Position numbers and translations under genes: made by a program. Below the pieces are notes generated by a model that saw only the letters and a program-made list of their open reading frames with translations, did not search any database and was not told the origin of the DNA. 64,000 bases of DNA, from positions 1-64,000 of the forward strand of contig NZ_LIGE01000046.1 of assembly GCF_001297015.1 (NCBI RefSeq), given 5' to 3'. Each line of letters starts with the position of its first letter. The stretch's first letter is position 1. Origin of the DNA: Pseudomonas sp. RIT-PI-r. GTDB taxonomy: Bacteria; Pseudomonadota; Gammaproteobacteria; Pseudomonadales; Pseudomonadaceae. Positions 44,102 to 53,013 of this stretch are shown here, piece after piece.

Positions 44102-46486
44102 TCAATGCGCAAACAGCGAGTTACCCTTCTGCCCCGCCAGTTTCTCCGGCTTGATCAGGAACTTCGCCAGTGCCGGCAGCAGCCACAGCGCACCGAACAT
44201 GTTCCACAGCAACATGAAGGTCAGCATCAGGCCCATGTCAGCCTGGAACTTGATCGCCGAGAAGATCCAGGTGCACACGCCAATCGCCAGGCACAGGCCG
44301 GTGAACAGCACGGCTTTACCGGTGGACTTCAGCGTCTGGTAATAGGCTTCCTGCAACGGCAACCCCGCGCGCAGGAAACTCTCCAGACGGCTGTAGATGT
44401 AGATGCCGTAGTCGACACCGATGCCCACACCCAACGCCACCACCGGCAAGGTCGCAACCTTCACGCCGATGCCCATGAACGCCATCAGTGCGTTGCCGAG
44501 TACCGAGGTCAGTACCAGCGGCAGGACGATGCACAGGGTCGCCGCCCACGAACGGAAGGTGATCATGCACATCACCGCCACGCAGATGTACACCAGAATC
44601 AGGATGGTCAGCTCAGCCTGTTTGATGACTTCGTTGGTGGCCGCTTCGATCCCGGCGTTACCGGCCGCGAGGATGAATTCCAGACCGTCCTTGTTGTTGT
44701 CCTTGGCGAATTCCTGCACCGCGTGAACTGCCCGATCGAGGGTTTCTGCCTTGTGATCGTTGAGGAACACCAGCACCGGCGCCAGCGAGCAACTGTTGTT
44801 GTACAGACCGTCAGCACGGGCAATCGAGTTGTTCAGCACGTCCGGGTTGCGCGACAGCGTTTCCCATTTCAGGTTGCCCTCGTTCATGCCCTTGATCATC
44901 TGCTTGGACACGGTCACCAGCGAGATCGCCGACTGCACGCCCTCGGTGTTCTGCATCTTCCACATCAACTGATCGATCGGCGCCATGGCTTCATAACGCG
45001 AGCAACCTTCAGCCTTGGTCTTGACCATTACCACCAATACGTCAGAGCTGGTGGAGTAATTGCTGATGATGAAATTGTTGTCCTTGTTGTAGCGCGAGTC
45101 CGGACGCAGTTCCGGTGCGCCCTGGTCGAGGTCACCGATTTTCAGGTTCTGGCTGTACCAGAGACCGCCACCAAAGGCGATCAGCGCCAGCAGCACCGAG
45201 ATGCGTGCAACTTTCGGGTTGGCGAAGTTCGACAGCAGGCGCCAGAACGGGTGTTCGCGATTAGCATCCTTCTTGCTCTTGGCGATCGCGCGCTTGCTGA
45301 TGCCGACATAGGAAATCGCCACCGGCAGCAGGATCAGGTTGGTAAACACGATCACCGCCACGCCGATCGACGCGCCGATGGCCAGTTCACGGATCACGCC
45401 GATGTCGATGATCAGCAGCGTGATGAAGCCCACCGCGTCGGCGAGAATCGCGATCATCCCCGGCAGGAACAGTTGCCGGAAGGTGCGCCGCGCAGCGGTC
45501 AATGCGTTGTCGGCCTCGCTGGATTGCAGGGCGATACCGTTGATCTTCTGCACGCCGTGGGAAATACCGATGGCGAAGATCAGGAACGGCACCAGCATCG
45601 AATACGGATCGAGCCCGAAACCGAAGAAGTGCATCAAGCCGAGCTGCCAGACCACCGCCACCAGCGTCGTACTCAACACCGCAATGGTGCTGCGCACGCA
45701 GTTGGTGAACCACAGCAGCAGGATCAGGGTGATGACGAAGGCGATGCCGAAGAACAGCACCACCATCACCAGACCGTCGATCAGGTCGCCGACCTTCTTG
45801 GCGAAACCGACGATGTGGATTTTGACGTTAGGGTTCTGCGCTTCGAACTTGTTGCGGATCTTGTCTTCGAGTTCGTGGGAGAACTTGCGATAGTCCAGCG
45901 CGAGCAACTTGCCCTGGTCTTCCGGGTCCGGGTAGGACTCCAGCAGCGGGATGTCGACGATGCTCGACTTGAAGTCGTTGGCCACCAGCCGCCCGACCTG
46001 GCCGGACTTGAGCACGTTGTTGCGCAGAAGGTCGAGGCTGTCCTGCGAGCCGTTGTAGCTCTGCGGGATCACTTCACCGCCGGCAAAACCCTCTTCGGTC
46101 ACTTCGGTCCAGCGCACGCTCGGACTCCACAGCGACTTCAGGCCGGAACGGTCAACGCCGGAGATGTAGAACACCTCGTCGTTGATCTGGCGCAGGGTCT
46201 CCATGTACTCCTTGGAGAAGATGTCACCGTCCTTGGCTTCCACCGAAATGCGCACGGTGTTACCGAGGTTGGCCAGATCGTTGCGGTGCTCCATCATCTT
46301 CTCGATGAACGGATGCTTGAGCGGGATCATTTTTTCGAAACTGGTCGACGGCCGAATCAGCGTGGCCTGCCAGAACAGGAAAATGCTCACCACCAGACAG
46401 ATCAGGATCACGGCCGGGCGGTTGTTGAAGATCAGGCGCTCAAGAAACGTCGCCTTGTCCTGCTGAGGAGTGATCAAGGAAGTCAT
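44102..46486 (-). CDS. RND-superfamily exporter (MMPL/HpnN-like)
   Basis: A 794-residue inner-membrane protein with two repeats, each one membrane segment, a large periplasmic loop and five further segments. IGISHGVQKINGIALQ and GVGIGVDYGIYIYSRL are the paired helix-4-like motifs of the COG1033 exporters. It belongs with hydrophobic-compound or lipid exporters rather than the drug pumps that need TolC. The start overlaps the stop of the YCF48-like gene (ATGA). Homologues usually sit beside DUF1302 and DUF1329 genes, which are absent here. Confidence 0.88.
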   Translation of the reverse strand: MTSLITPQQDKATFLERLIFNNRPAVILICLVVSIFLFWQATLIRPSTSFEKMIPLKHPFIEKMMEHRNDLANLGNTVRISVEAKDGDIFSKEYMETLRQINDEVFYISGVDRSGLKSLWSPSVRWTEVTEEGFAGGEVIPQSYNGSQDSLDLLRNNVLKSGQVGRLVANDFKSSIVDIPLLESYPDPEDQGKLLALDYRKFSHELEDKIRNKFEAQNPNVKIHIVGFAKKVGDLIDGLVMVVLFFGIAFVITLILLLWFTNCVRSTIAVLSTTLVAVVWQLGLMHFFGFGLDPYSMLVPFLIFAIGISHGVQKINGIALQSSEADNALTAARRTFRQLFLPGMIAILADAVGFITLLIIDIGVIRELAIGASIGVAVIVFTNLILLPVAISYVGISKRAIAKSKKDANREHPFWRLLSNFANPKVARISVLLALIAFGGGLWYSQNLKIGDLDQGAPELRPDSRYNKDNNFIISNYSTSSDVLVVMVKTKAEGCSRYEAMAPIDQLMWKMQNTEGVQSAISLVTVSKQMIKGMNEGNLKWETLSRNPDVLNNSIARADGLYNNSCSLAPVLVFLNDHKAETLDRAVHAVQEFAKDNNKDGLEFILAAGNAGIEAATNEVIKQAELTILILVYICVAVMCMITFRSWAATLCIVLPLVLTSVLGNALMAFMGIGVKVATLPVVALGVGIGVDYGIYIYSRLESFLRAGLPLQEAYYQTLKSTGKAVLFTGLCLAIGVCTWIFSAIKFQADMGLMLTFMLLWNMFGALWLLPALAKFLIKPEKLAGQKGNSLFAH

Positions 46487-47526
46487 AGCCCCGCCTTCTT
46501 GTTATTAACTTCGGCGCCGTTTGGCTGTGTGGTGTGAACGCCACCCTGCCCGGTCAGAATCAGGTTGCCGTCGCCGGCAGCAGTGACGGAAGACAGCGAG
46601 ATGCGATCCGGGCGGTTGAACACGCTGAACGTTTCGCCGTTGTCGCTGCTGCTGATCACTGAACCGCCGTTGCCGACGATGACGATCGAACCGTCTTCAA
46701 GCAGGGTCGCGCCGGACAGGCCGAACTCCAGCGCACCGCGCGCGGCTTTCAGCTCGACCTGCTCCCAGTTGCTGCCAAAATCCGTGGAGCGATAAAGATT
46801 GCCGCGCAAGCCGTAAGCCAGCAAGGTCTGCGGTTGTGCCGTGCCGATCACGCCGAACAGCGAGCCTTCGTACGGGCCTTCGAGTTTTTCCCAGGTCTGG
46901 CCGTCGTCGGCGGAGCGGAACATGCTGCCCGACTCGCCGACGATAAACAGACCGGCATCCTTCACCGCCGCGATGGCGTTGAGGTGGAATTGATCTTCGT
47001 TGTCGAGGCGGTCGCTGACGTCTTCCCAGTTCTTGCCGCCATCGGTGGTTTCCAGCAGCGCGCCGTACGCGCCCACGGCGAGGCCGCTGTTGACGTCCTT
47101 GAACCAGACGTCGAGCAGCGGCGATTCACGTTTGAGGTCTTCGAATTGTTTGGTCCAGGTCAGACCGCCGTCTGCGCTGGCGAGGATTTGTGCGTCGTGA
47201 CCGACCGCCCAGCCGTGCTTGTCATCGACGAAATACACCGCGGTCAGCAGTTGCCGGCTCGGCACCTTGGCCTGGGTCCAGGTCTTGCCCTGGTCATCGG
47301 AATAGAGAATGTGCCCGCGATCCCCGACCGCGACCAGACGCGCACCGGCGTGGACGACATCGAGAATCAGGCTTTTCGCCGCTTTGCTGGATTCGGTGGC
47401 ATAGACCACGTCGGCAGGCGCCTCGGCGGCCATCAACGGTGCCGATAACGTGGCCAGGCCCAGCATCGAGAGTGCTGTGGCCAGCAACGCGGTGTTGCGT
47501 AACGCCGGCGGGCGGCAACGACTCAT
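46483..47526 (-). CDS. Exported YCF48-like beta-propeller protein
   Basis: A 347-residue protein with a signal peptide (ALLATALSMLGLATLSAPLMA) and several Asp-box (BNR) repeats such as YSDDQGKTWTQ, ASADGGLTWTK, ETTDGGKNWED, RSADDGQTWEK. Family members resemble the photosystem II assembly factor YCF48, and in heterotrophs they accompany RND exporters as probable periplasmic partners. It heads a two-gene operon with the exporter. The 267 bases upstream (47527-47793) contain its promoter, which I could not define, and no gene. Confidence 0.87.
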   Translation of the reverse strand: MSRCRPPALRNTALLATALSMLGLATLSAPLMAAEAPADVVYATESSKAAKSLILDVVHAGARLVAVGDRGHILYSDDQGKTWTQAKVPSRQLLTAVYFVDDKHGWAVGHDAQILASADGGLTWTKQFEDLKRESPLLDVWFKDVNSGLAVGAYGALLETTDGGKNWEDVSDRLDNEDQFHLNAIAAVKDAGLFIVGESGSMFRSADDGQTWEKLEGPYEGSLFGVIGTAQPQTLLAYGLRGNLYRSTDFGSNWEQVELKAARGALEFGLSGATLLEDGSIVIVGNGGSVISSSDNGETFSVFNRPDRISLSSVTAAGDGNLILTGQGGVHTTQPNGAEVNNKKAGL

Positions 47527-47793
47527 AGACCTTCCCCTATTTATTATTGTTAGGCCATCTGGCCTTCAAGGGCGCCGCAAGTGTGCTCCGCTGATGGCTG
47601 CTCAGGAGCATAGTCCTGAAACCCGCAATCCAGAGCCACTTCGGAAGCTGGCTCATCCTATCGGGCTTTCGAAACGTCTGACAATCGGCGCCACGTTATC
47701 TTTTGTTAACCGCGCGGGATCAAGGTTCAGGGTGAATGTCCGGTCATTCGCCGAGGTAATGACGCGCCGAGAACTCGGGTTTGGCAACAACCG

Positions 47794-48762
47794 TCAAAAG
47801 TAGTCATCCTGCTTCAGTCTTTTGGCAGCCTCTTCTTCGAGAACCCGCGTTGACTGGACATCGCAGGGCATGGTCTCGAAGACATAACCCTTGGCCTCAG
47901 GAATGGCGATAACCGCTTGTTTTTCGCTGATCAATGCCGCTCTGGCGCCTTGTGGCATGCCGGGAATGGCGCAGTCTCGGGGATGAAGATGGAATGAGGA
48001 GAACACTAGTGTTTCTTGCAGCCCCTCATCCGCATGCGTGAGCGGAAACTCCCACATATATAGAAGGCTCAAGAACGTAAAAAAAGGCCCGCCCAGTACG
48101 ATCATGCGCAAACTCCTGAATCTTATTTCGCTACGGCCCGGTTTGTATCCTCTTCCAAACTGAGGAGGTAAACGTAAATGCTTCAGCGGATCAACAGAGC
48201 TCTGCGCCAAAATGTTCAAAATCACGAACGCGCCAAAGGCCAGAATACCAAGTATCAGGGATGCAAAAAATGTCCATAAAAATACCGATATCACCACTCC
48301 TATAGCTTTCTGTGCGGCAGGGAACTGTCCAGCATCGGTTCGGGTGTAACTGACAATAAAGTTATCAGCCAAAATGCTCGAATATTGCCCGATACCGATA
48401 GCTATCAACGCAGTCAACAAGGTGAGCCACCAGATATTGGCCAGAAGTTTGGGAATCAGTTTGAAATATCTGATGAATAAAACTGACGAGCTGATAGAGA
48501 TAATCGCCCATAACCCCCATCCGACCAGTTTGCTGATTGAACTACCGAAGGCTACCCAAAAGGTGAAGACGATCAGCAACAGGAAGGATCCAGCAGTCAC
48601 GGCAGCCAGGTATTCATCAGTTCCCCACCAACCAAGGCTGTAGTTGAGCTTCCACGGAAAATGTTTGAGCCTTGTTCGGATAAACAGCGGAGCCTTCATG
48701 TTGCGCCTGATTACTTCGAGAATCAGAGCGGCAATCAAATAGGTTGAAATGTAAACAAGCAT
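47794..48762 (-). CDS. Multi-pass membrane protein of unknown function
   Basis: A 322-residue protein with about six membrane segments (VYISTYLIAALILEVI at the start, then FLLLIVFTFWVAFG, LGWGLWAI-like and others) and a C-terminal soluble region of about 90 residues with two Cys (RDCAIPG, MPCDV). Its lower GC content and codon use stand out against the flanking metabolic genes. I recognise no family. It is monocistronic; its start has no strong ribosome site. Confidence 0.65.
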   Translation of the reverse strand: MLVYISTYLIAALILEVIRRNMKAPLFIRTRLKHFPWKLNYSLGWWGTDEYLAAVTAGSFLLLIVFTFWVAFGSSISKLVGWGLWAIISISSSVLFIRYFKLIPKLLANIWWLTLLTALIAIGIGQYSSILADNFIVSYTRTDAGQFPAAQKAIGVVISVFLWTFFASLILGILAFGAFVILNILAQSSVDPLKHLRLPPQFGRGYKPGRSEIRFRSLRMIVLGGPFFTFLSLLYMWEFPLTHADEGLQETLVFSSFHLHPRDCAIPGMPQGARAALISEKQAVIAIPEAKGYVFETMPCDVQSTRVLEEEAAKRLKQDDYF

Positions 48763-48947
48763 CTTCCGTGAACACCCTTTCCTGAAAAAATGCCGACTTT
48801 ATCTCACGGTCGGCGGTGATGTTCGATCAGATTTTCAGGTTCCCCGCAGCCTCTCTCTACAGCCAGAGGCCACCCGCCGTGGTCGTTTCACACCTCGCCC
48901 ATCCATTGATCCATAAATTCTCTACGGGGACTTGCACGATCGGTATT

Positions 48948-48959
48948 ATGGTATACCAT
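48948..48959. promoter_or_regulatory. Operator palindrome ATGGTATACCAT
   Basis: A perfect 12-base palindrome, 40 bases before the DUF1185 gene. The 16 bases GTATTATGGTATACCA are identical to those at 54795-54810. It is a likely binding site of the GntR regulator at 53014-53766. Confidence 0.7.
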
Positions 48960-48999
48960 CAGACGCACAGACACTCTCAATCCCTCAACGGAGCAGCTC

Positions 49000-49590
49000 A
49001 TGAGTTTCGAAATTCGCAAGATCGTCAGCTATGTCGAAGAAACCTTCATCGAAGGCGGCAAAGCCACTGACAAGCCGGTGACCATGGTCGGCCTCGCCGT
49101 GGTGATGAAAAACCCTTGGGTGGGCAACGGTTTCGTCGAAGACCTCAAGCCGCAGATCCGCGCCAATTGCTCCGACCTCGGTGCACTGATGGTTGAACGC
49201 CTGGTCGGCATCATCGGCGGCGCCGAGAAGATCGAGGCTTACGGCAAAGCGGCTGTGGTCGGTGCTGATGGCGAGATCGAACACGCCTCCGCCGTGATCC
49301 ACACCCTGCGCTTCGGCAACCACTACCGCGAAGCCGTCAACGCCAAGAGCTACCTGAGCTTCACCAACAAGCGCGGCGGTCCGGGCACTTCGATCCAGAT
49401 CCCGATGATGCACAAGGACGACGAAGGCCAGCGTTCGCACTACATCACTCTGGAAATGCAGATCGAAGACGCGCCGCGTGCCGACGAAATCGTCGTCGTG
49501 CTGGGTTGCGCCGACGGTGGTCGCCTGCACCCGCGCATCGGCAACCGCTACATCGATCTGGAAGAACTGGCCGCCGAAAAAGCCCAGTAA
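49000..49590 (+). CDS. DUF1185 'amino acid synthesis' family protein
   Basis: A 196-residue cytoplasmic protein of the AA_synth/DUF1185 family (IRKIVSYVEETFIEGGKATD at the start; KRGGPGTSIQIPMMHKDD later). The structure is known for a Bordetella member, but no reaction is established to my knowledge; the family name does not describe a proven function. It is the first gene of the operon behind the palindrome at 48948. GGAGCAGCTC precedes the ATG. Its constant association with hydrolases and flavin reductases suggests a catabolic enzyme. Confidence 0.82.
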   Translation: MSFEIRKIVSYVEETFIEGGKATDKPVTMVGLAVVMKNPWVGNGFVEDLKPQIRANCSDLGALMVERLVGIIGGAEKIEAYGKAAVVGADGEIEHASAVIHTLRFGNHYREAVNAKSYLSFTNKRGGPGTSIQIPMMHKDDEGQRSHYITLEMQIEDAPRADEIVVVLGCADGGRLHPRIGNRYIDLEELAAEKAQ

Positions 49591-49621
49591 CCACAATAAA
49601 AAGGCATTGCAGGAGCGCTCC

Positions 49622-50455
49622 ATGATTCGGCTCACCGCTGAACTCACCCCGGCTGGCACCAGTTACCTGGCGACCGGCCAAGGCCAGCCCGTGGTTTTGA
49701 TCCACGGCGTGGGCCTGAACAAAGAAATGTGGGGCGGGCAGATTGTCGGCCTGTCCAGCCAATATCAAGTGATCGCCTACGACATGCTCGGCCATGGCGC
49801 CAGCCCGCGACCGGCCAGCGGCACCAACCTGCTCGGTTACGCCGATCAGTTGCTGGAGCTGCTCGATCACCTGAATTTGCCACAGGCCGCAGTGATCGGT
49901 TTCTCCATGGGCGGTCTGGTCGCGCGGGCCTTTGCCCTGCATTACCCGCAGCGCCTGCAAAGCCTGGTGGTGTTGAACAGCGTGTTCAACCGCAGTGAAG
50001 AACAGCGTGCCGGTGTCATCGCTCGTACCGCGCAAGCGGCCGAACACGGCCCGGACGCCAATGCCGAAGCGGCGCTGTCACGCTGGTTCAGCCGCGAGTA
50101 TCAGGCGGCCAATCCGGCGCAGATCGCCGCATTGCGCCAGACCCTTGCCAATAATGATCCGCAGGGTTACCTGACCACCTACGAATTGTTCGCCACCCAA
50201 GACATGTACCGCGCCGACGACCTGGGCAGCATTCAGGCGCCGACGCTGATCGCCACGGGCGAACTCGACCCCGGTTCGACCCCGGAAATGGCCGAGCAAC
50301 TGGCCCGACGCATCCCCGGTGCGAAGGTTGCCGTGCTGCCCGAGCAACGGCATATGATGCCCGTAGAGTCGCCGCGTCTGGTCAATCAGACGCTGCTGGA
50401 ATTTCTCCAATTCGCACACTCCCGACAAAACCATATAAAGGGGATCGTTGCATGA
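49622..50455 (+). CDS. Alpha/beta hydrolase
   Basis: A 277-residue hydrolase. The oxyanion segment is VVLIHGVGLNKEMW, the nucleophile is S95 in GFSMGG, the acid is in TGELDPGS and the base in EQRHMMP. The sequence resembles the RutD / PcaD (3-oxoadipate enol-lactonase) group, so hydrolysis of an amide, lactone or ester intermediate is plausible. ATG 49622 follows AGGAGCGCTCC. The end overlaps the aldehyde dehydrogenase gene by 4 bases. Confidence 0.87.
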   Translation: MIRLTAELTPAGTSYLATGQGQPVVLIHGVGLNKEMWGGQIVGLSSQYQVIAYDMLGHGASPRPASGTNLLGYADQLLELLDHLNLPQAAVIGFSMGGLVARAFALHYPQRLQSLVVLNSVFNRSEEQRAGVIARTAQAAEHGPDANAEAALSRWFSREYQAANPAQIAALRQTLANNDPQGYLTTYELFATQDMYRADDLGSIQAPTLIATGELDPGSTPEMAEQLARRIPGAKVAVLPEQRHMMPVESPRLVNQTLLEFLQFAHSRQNHIKGIVA

Positions 50456-51933
50456 CACTCGCACGCTTCCAGATGTGCATCGGCGGAGAATGGGTCGACG
50501 CCCTCTCCGGGAAAACCTTCGAAAGCCTCAATCCGGCCACGGCGCAAGCCTGGGCCGAACTGCCTGACGCCGATGAGGCGGACGTCGAACGCGCCGTGCA
50601 ATCGGCACAGACTGCTTTCGACAGCCCGGCGTGGCGCGGCCTGACCGCCACCGCACGCGGCAAGTTACTGCGCCGTCTCGGTGATTTGATCGCAGAGAAC
50701 AAGGAACAACTGGCGCAGCTGGAAAGCCGCGACAACGGCAAGCTGATCCGCGAGACCCGTGGCCAGGTCAGTTATCTGCCGGAGTTTTTCCACTACACCG
50801 CCGGCCTTGCCGACAAGCTCGAAGGCGGCACGCTGCCACTGGATAAGCCTGATCTGTTCGCCTATACCGTGCACGAAGCGATGGGTGTGGTCGCGGCGAT
50901 CATTCCGTGGAACAGCCCGCTGTACCTGACCGCGATCAAACTCGCCCCGGCCCTGGCCGCCGGCAACACGATTGTGATCAAGCCGTCCGAACACGCCTCG
51001 GCAACCATACTTGAGCTGGCGCGGCTGGCCCTCGAAGCGGGGATTCCGCCGGGTGTGGTCAACGTCGTCACCGGTTACGGCCCGAGCACTGGCGCCGCCC
51101 TCACCCGCCATCCGCTGATTCGCAAGATCGCCTTCACCGGCGGCGCGGCGACGGCGCGGCATGTGGTGCGCAGCAGCGCGGAGAACTTCGCCAAGCTGTC
51201 GCTGGAACTGGGCGGCAAGTCGCCGAACATCATCTTCGCCGACGCCGATCTGGACAGCGCGATCAACGGCGCGATTGCCGGGATCTATGCCGCCTCCGGG
51301 CAGAGTTGCGTGTCCGGTTCGCGCTTGCTGGTGCAGGATGAAATCTACGACGAATTCGTCAACCGACTGGTCGAGCGCGCCCAGCGCATTCGCATCGGTA
51401 ATCCGCAGGAAGACAACAGCGAAATGGGCCCGATGGCCACCGCGCAGCAACTGGCGGTGGTCGAAGGTCTGGTTGCCGATGCTATCGCCGAGGGCGCGCG
51501 TTTGCGTACCGGCGGCAAGCGCCCAACGGATCTCGGCGAAGGCTGGTTCTACGAGCCAACGCTGTTCGAATGCGACCGCAATTCGATGAAGATCATGCAG
51601 GAAGAAGTCTTCGGCCCGGTGGCTTCGGTGATTCGTTTCAAGGATGAAGCCGAAGCGCTGGCGATTGCCAACGACTCGCAGTTCGGCCTGGCGGCCGGCA
51701 TCTGGACCCGCGATCTCGGTCGCGCCCATCGCCTCGCTCGCGATGTGCGCTCGGGGATTATCTGGGTCAACACTTACCGCGCGGTGTCAGCGATGGCACC
51801 GATCGGCGGCTTCAAGAACAGTGGCTATGGACGCGAAAGCGGCATCGATTCGGTGCTGGCCTACACCGAACTGAAAACGGTGTGGATCAACCTCTCTCAG
51901 GCACCGATGCCTGATCCGTTTGTGATGCGCTAG
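50452..51933 (+). CDS. Aldehyde dehydrogenase
   Basis: A 493-residue NAD(P)-dependent dehydrogenase with catalytic C286 in SGQSCVSGSR and base E252 in LELGGKSPN; IIPWNSPLYL and FGPVASVIRF are also family motifs. The closest general types are betaine-aldehyde, 4-hydroxymuconic-semialdehyde and similar dehydrogenases. It probably oxidises an aldehyde intermediate to the acid within this pathway. It is coupled to the hydrolase gene (ATGA). Confidence 0.9.
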   Translation: MTLARFQMCIGGEWVDALSGKTFESLNPATAQAWAELPDADEADVERAVQSAQTAFDSPAWRGLTATARGKLLRRLGDLIAENKEQLAQLESRDNGKLIRETRGQVSYLPEFFHYTAGLADKLEGGTLPLDKPDLFAYTVHEAMGVVAAIIPWNSPLYLTAIKLAPALAAGNTIVIKPSEHASATILELARLALEAGIPPGVVNVVTGYGPSTGAALTRHPLIRKIAFTGGAATARHVVRSSAENFAKLSLELGGKSPNIIFADADLDSAINGAIAGIYAASGQSCVSGSRLLVQDEIYDEFVNRLVERAQRIRIGNPQEDNSEMGPMATAQQLAVVEGLVADAIAEGARLRTGGKRPTDLGEGWFYEPTLFECDRNSMKIMQEEVFGPVASVIRFKDEAEALAIANDSQFGLAAGIWTRDLGRAHRLARDVRSGIIWVNTYRAVSAMAPIGGFKNSGYGRESGIDSVLAYTELKTVWINLSQAPMPDPFVMR

Positions 51934-51945
51934 GAGTCCTGCGAA

Positions 51946-52431
51946 ATGATCGAACCCGGCATTTACAAAGACGTCATGAGCTCGTTCCCGTCCGGCGTCA
52001 CGGTGGTTACTACCGTTGACCCGGAAGGCGGCATTGTCGGCATCACCGCCAGCGCCTTCAGCGCGCTATCGATTGACCCGGCGCTGGTGTTGTTCTGTCC
52101 CAACTATGCTTCCGACACGTATCCGGTGTTGCGCGACAGCAAGAAGTTCGCGATCCATTTGCTGTCAGCTGACCAGACTGCCGAGGCCTACGCCTTCGCC
52201 GGTAAGGGCAAGGACAAGGCCAAGGACATCGAGTGGCATCTGAGCGAGCTCGGTAACCCGATTCTGGCCAAGGCGACGGCGATCATCGAGTGCGAGTTGT
52301 GGCGGGAATACGATGGTGGTGATCACGCGATTATCGTTGGCGCGGTGAAGAACCTGATCCTGCCCGCGCAACCGGTGACGCCGATGATTTACCACAAAGG
52401 CAAGCTCGGGCCGTTGCCGACACTGGCCTGA
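51946..52431 (+). CDS. Flavin reductase (HpaC/RutF-like)
   Basis: A 161-residue flavin reductase of the split-barrel fold: FPSGVTVVTTVDPEGGIVGITASAFSALS is the signature (read in parts, SGVTVVTT and GITASAFSALS). Such enzymes supply reduced FMN or FAD to a separate monooxygenase. No such oxygenase gene is in the window. It begins 12 bases after the aldehyde dehydrogenase stop. AGGAGTCC precedes the ATG. Confidence 0.88.
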   Translation: MIEPGIYKDVMSSFPSGVTVVTTVDPEGGIVGITASAFSALSIDPALVLFCPNYASDTYPVLRDSKKFAIHLLSADQTAEAYAFAGKGKDKAKDIEWHLSELGNPILAKATAIIECELWREYDGGDHAIIVGAVKNLILPAQPVTPMIYHKGKLGPLPTLA

Positions 52432-52450
52432 CGGATTCACACCACCCCCT

Positions 52451-52540
52451 GTAGGAGTGAGCCTGCTCGCGATTGGCGGACTGACATTCAACATTGATGT
52501 CGACTGATCCACCGCTATCGCGAGCAGGCTCACTCCTACA
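52451..52540. repeat. Inverted REP pair inside the operon
   Basis: GTAGGAGTGAGCCTGCTCGC and its reverse complement lie between the flavin reductase and the carboxymuconolactone-decarboxylase-like gene, where they may lower downstream expression or stabilise the upstream mRNA. Confidence 0.9.
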
Positions 52541-52566
52541 AGGGATTTGTGGTGACTGGAGGATTT

Positions 52567-52971
52567 ATGAGTAACGAAAAGTACGAAAAAGGCCTGAAAA
52601 TCCGCACTCAGGTACTCGGTGAAACCTACGTGCAGCGCTCAATCGATAACGCCGACGACTTCACCCGCCCCCTGCAGGAAATGGTCACCGAATACTGTTG
52701 GGGCCACGTCTGGGGACGCGAAGGCCTGTCGCTCAAGGAGCGCAGCATGATCAACCTGGCGATGATCTCGGCGCTCAACCGCCCGCACGAACTGAAACTG
52801 CATGTACGCGGCGCCTTGCGTAACGGCCTGAGTCGTGAGCAAATACGCGAAATTCTGCTTCAGGTCGGCATTTATTGCGGCGTTCCGGCAGCCGTGGACA
52901 GTTTCCGGCTGGCCCGTGAAGCCTTTGCCGAAGCCGACGCCGAAGCCTCAGTTAACCCCTCGGCTGTTTAG
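52567..52971 (+). CDS. Carboxymuconolactone decarboxylase family protein
   Basis: A 134-residue protein closer to PcaC than to AhpD: it lacks CXXC and has LSLKERSMINLAMISALNRP followed by LKLHVRGALRNGLSREQI and VGIYCGVPAAVDSFRLA. A cofactor-free decarboxylation or ring-handling step is plausible. TGGAGGATTT precedes ATG 52567. It lies after a REP pair but in the same direction as the operon. Confidence 0.87.
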   Translation: MSNEKYEKGLKIRTQVLGETYVQRSIDNADDFTRPLQEMVTEYCWGHVWGREGLSLKERSMINLAMISALNRPHELKLHVRGALRNGLSREQIREILLQVGIYCGVPAAVDSFRLAREAFAEADAEASVNPSAV

Positions 52972-53013
52972 ATGCCCGTCTGGCATGGACAGCCAACTTA
53001 AAGAGCGGACCCC

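Noticed and set aside
44036..46537. An 833-codon plus-strand frame across the RND exporter gene
   Set aside because: Antisense to a clear membrane transporter gene and starting inside its terminator; His/Gln/Arg-rich translation typical of shadows.
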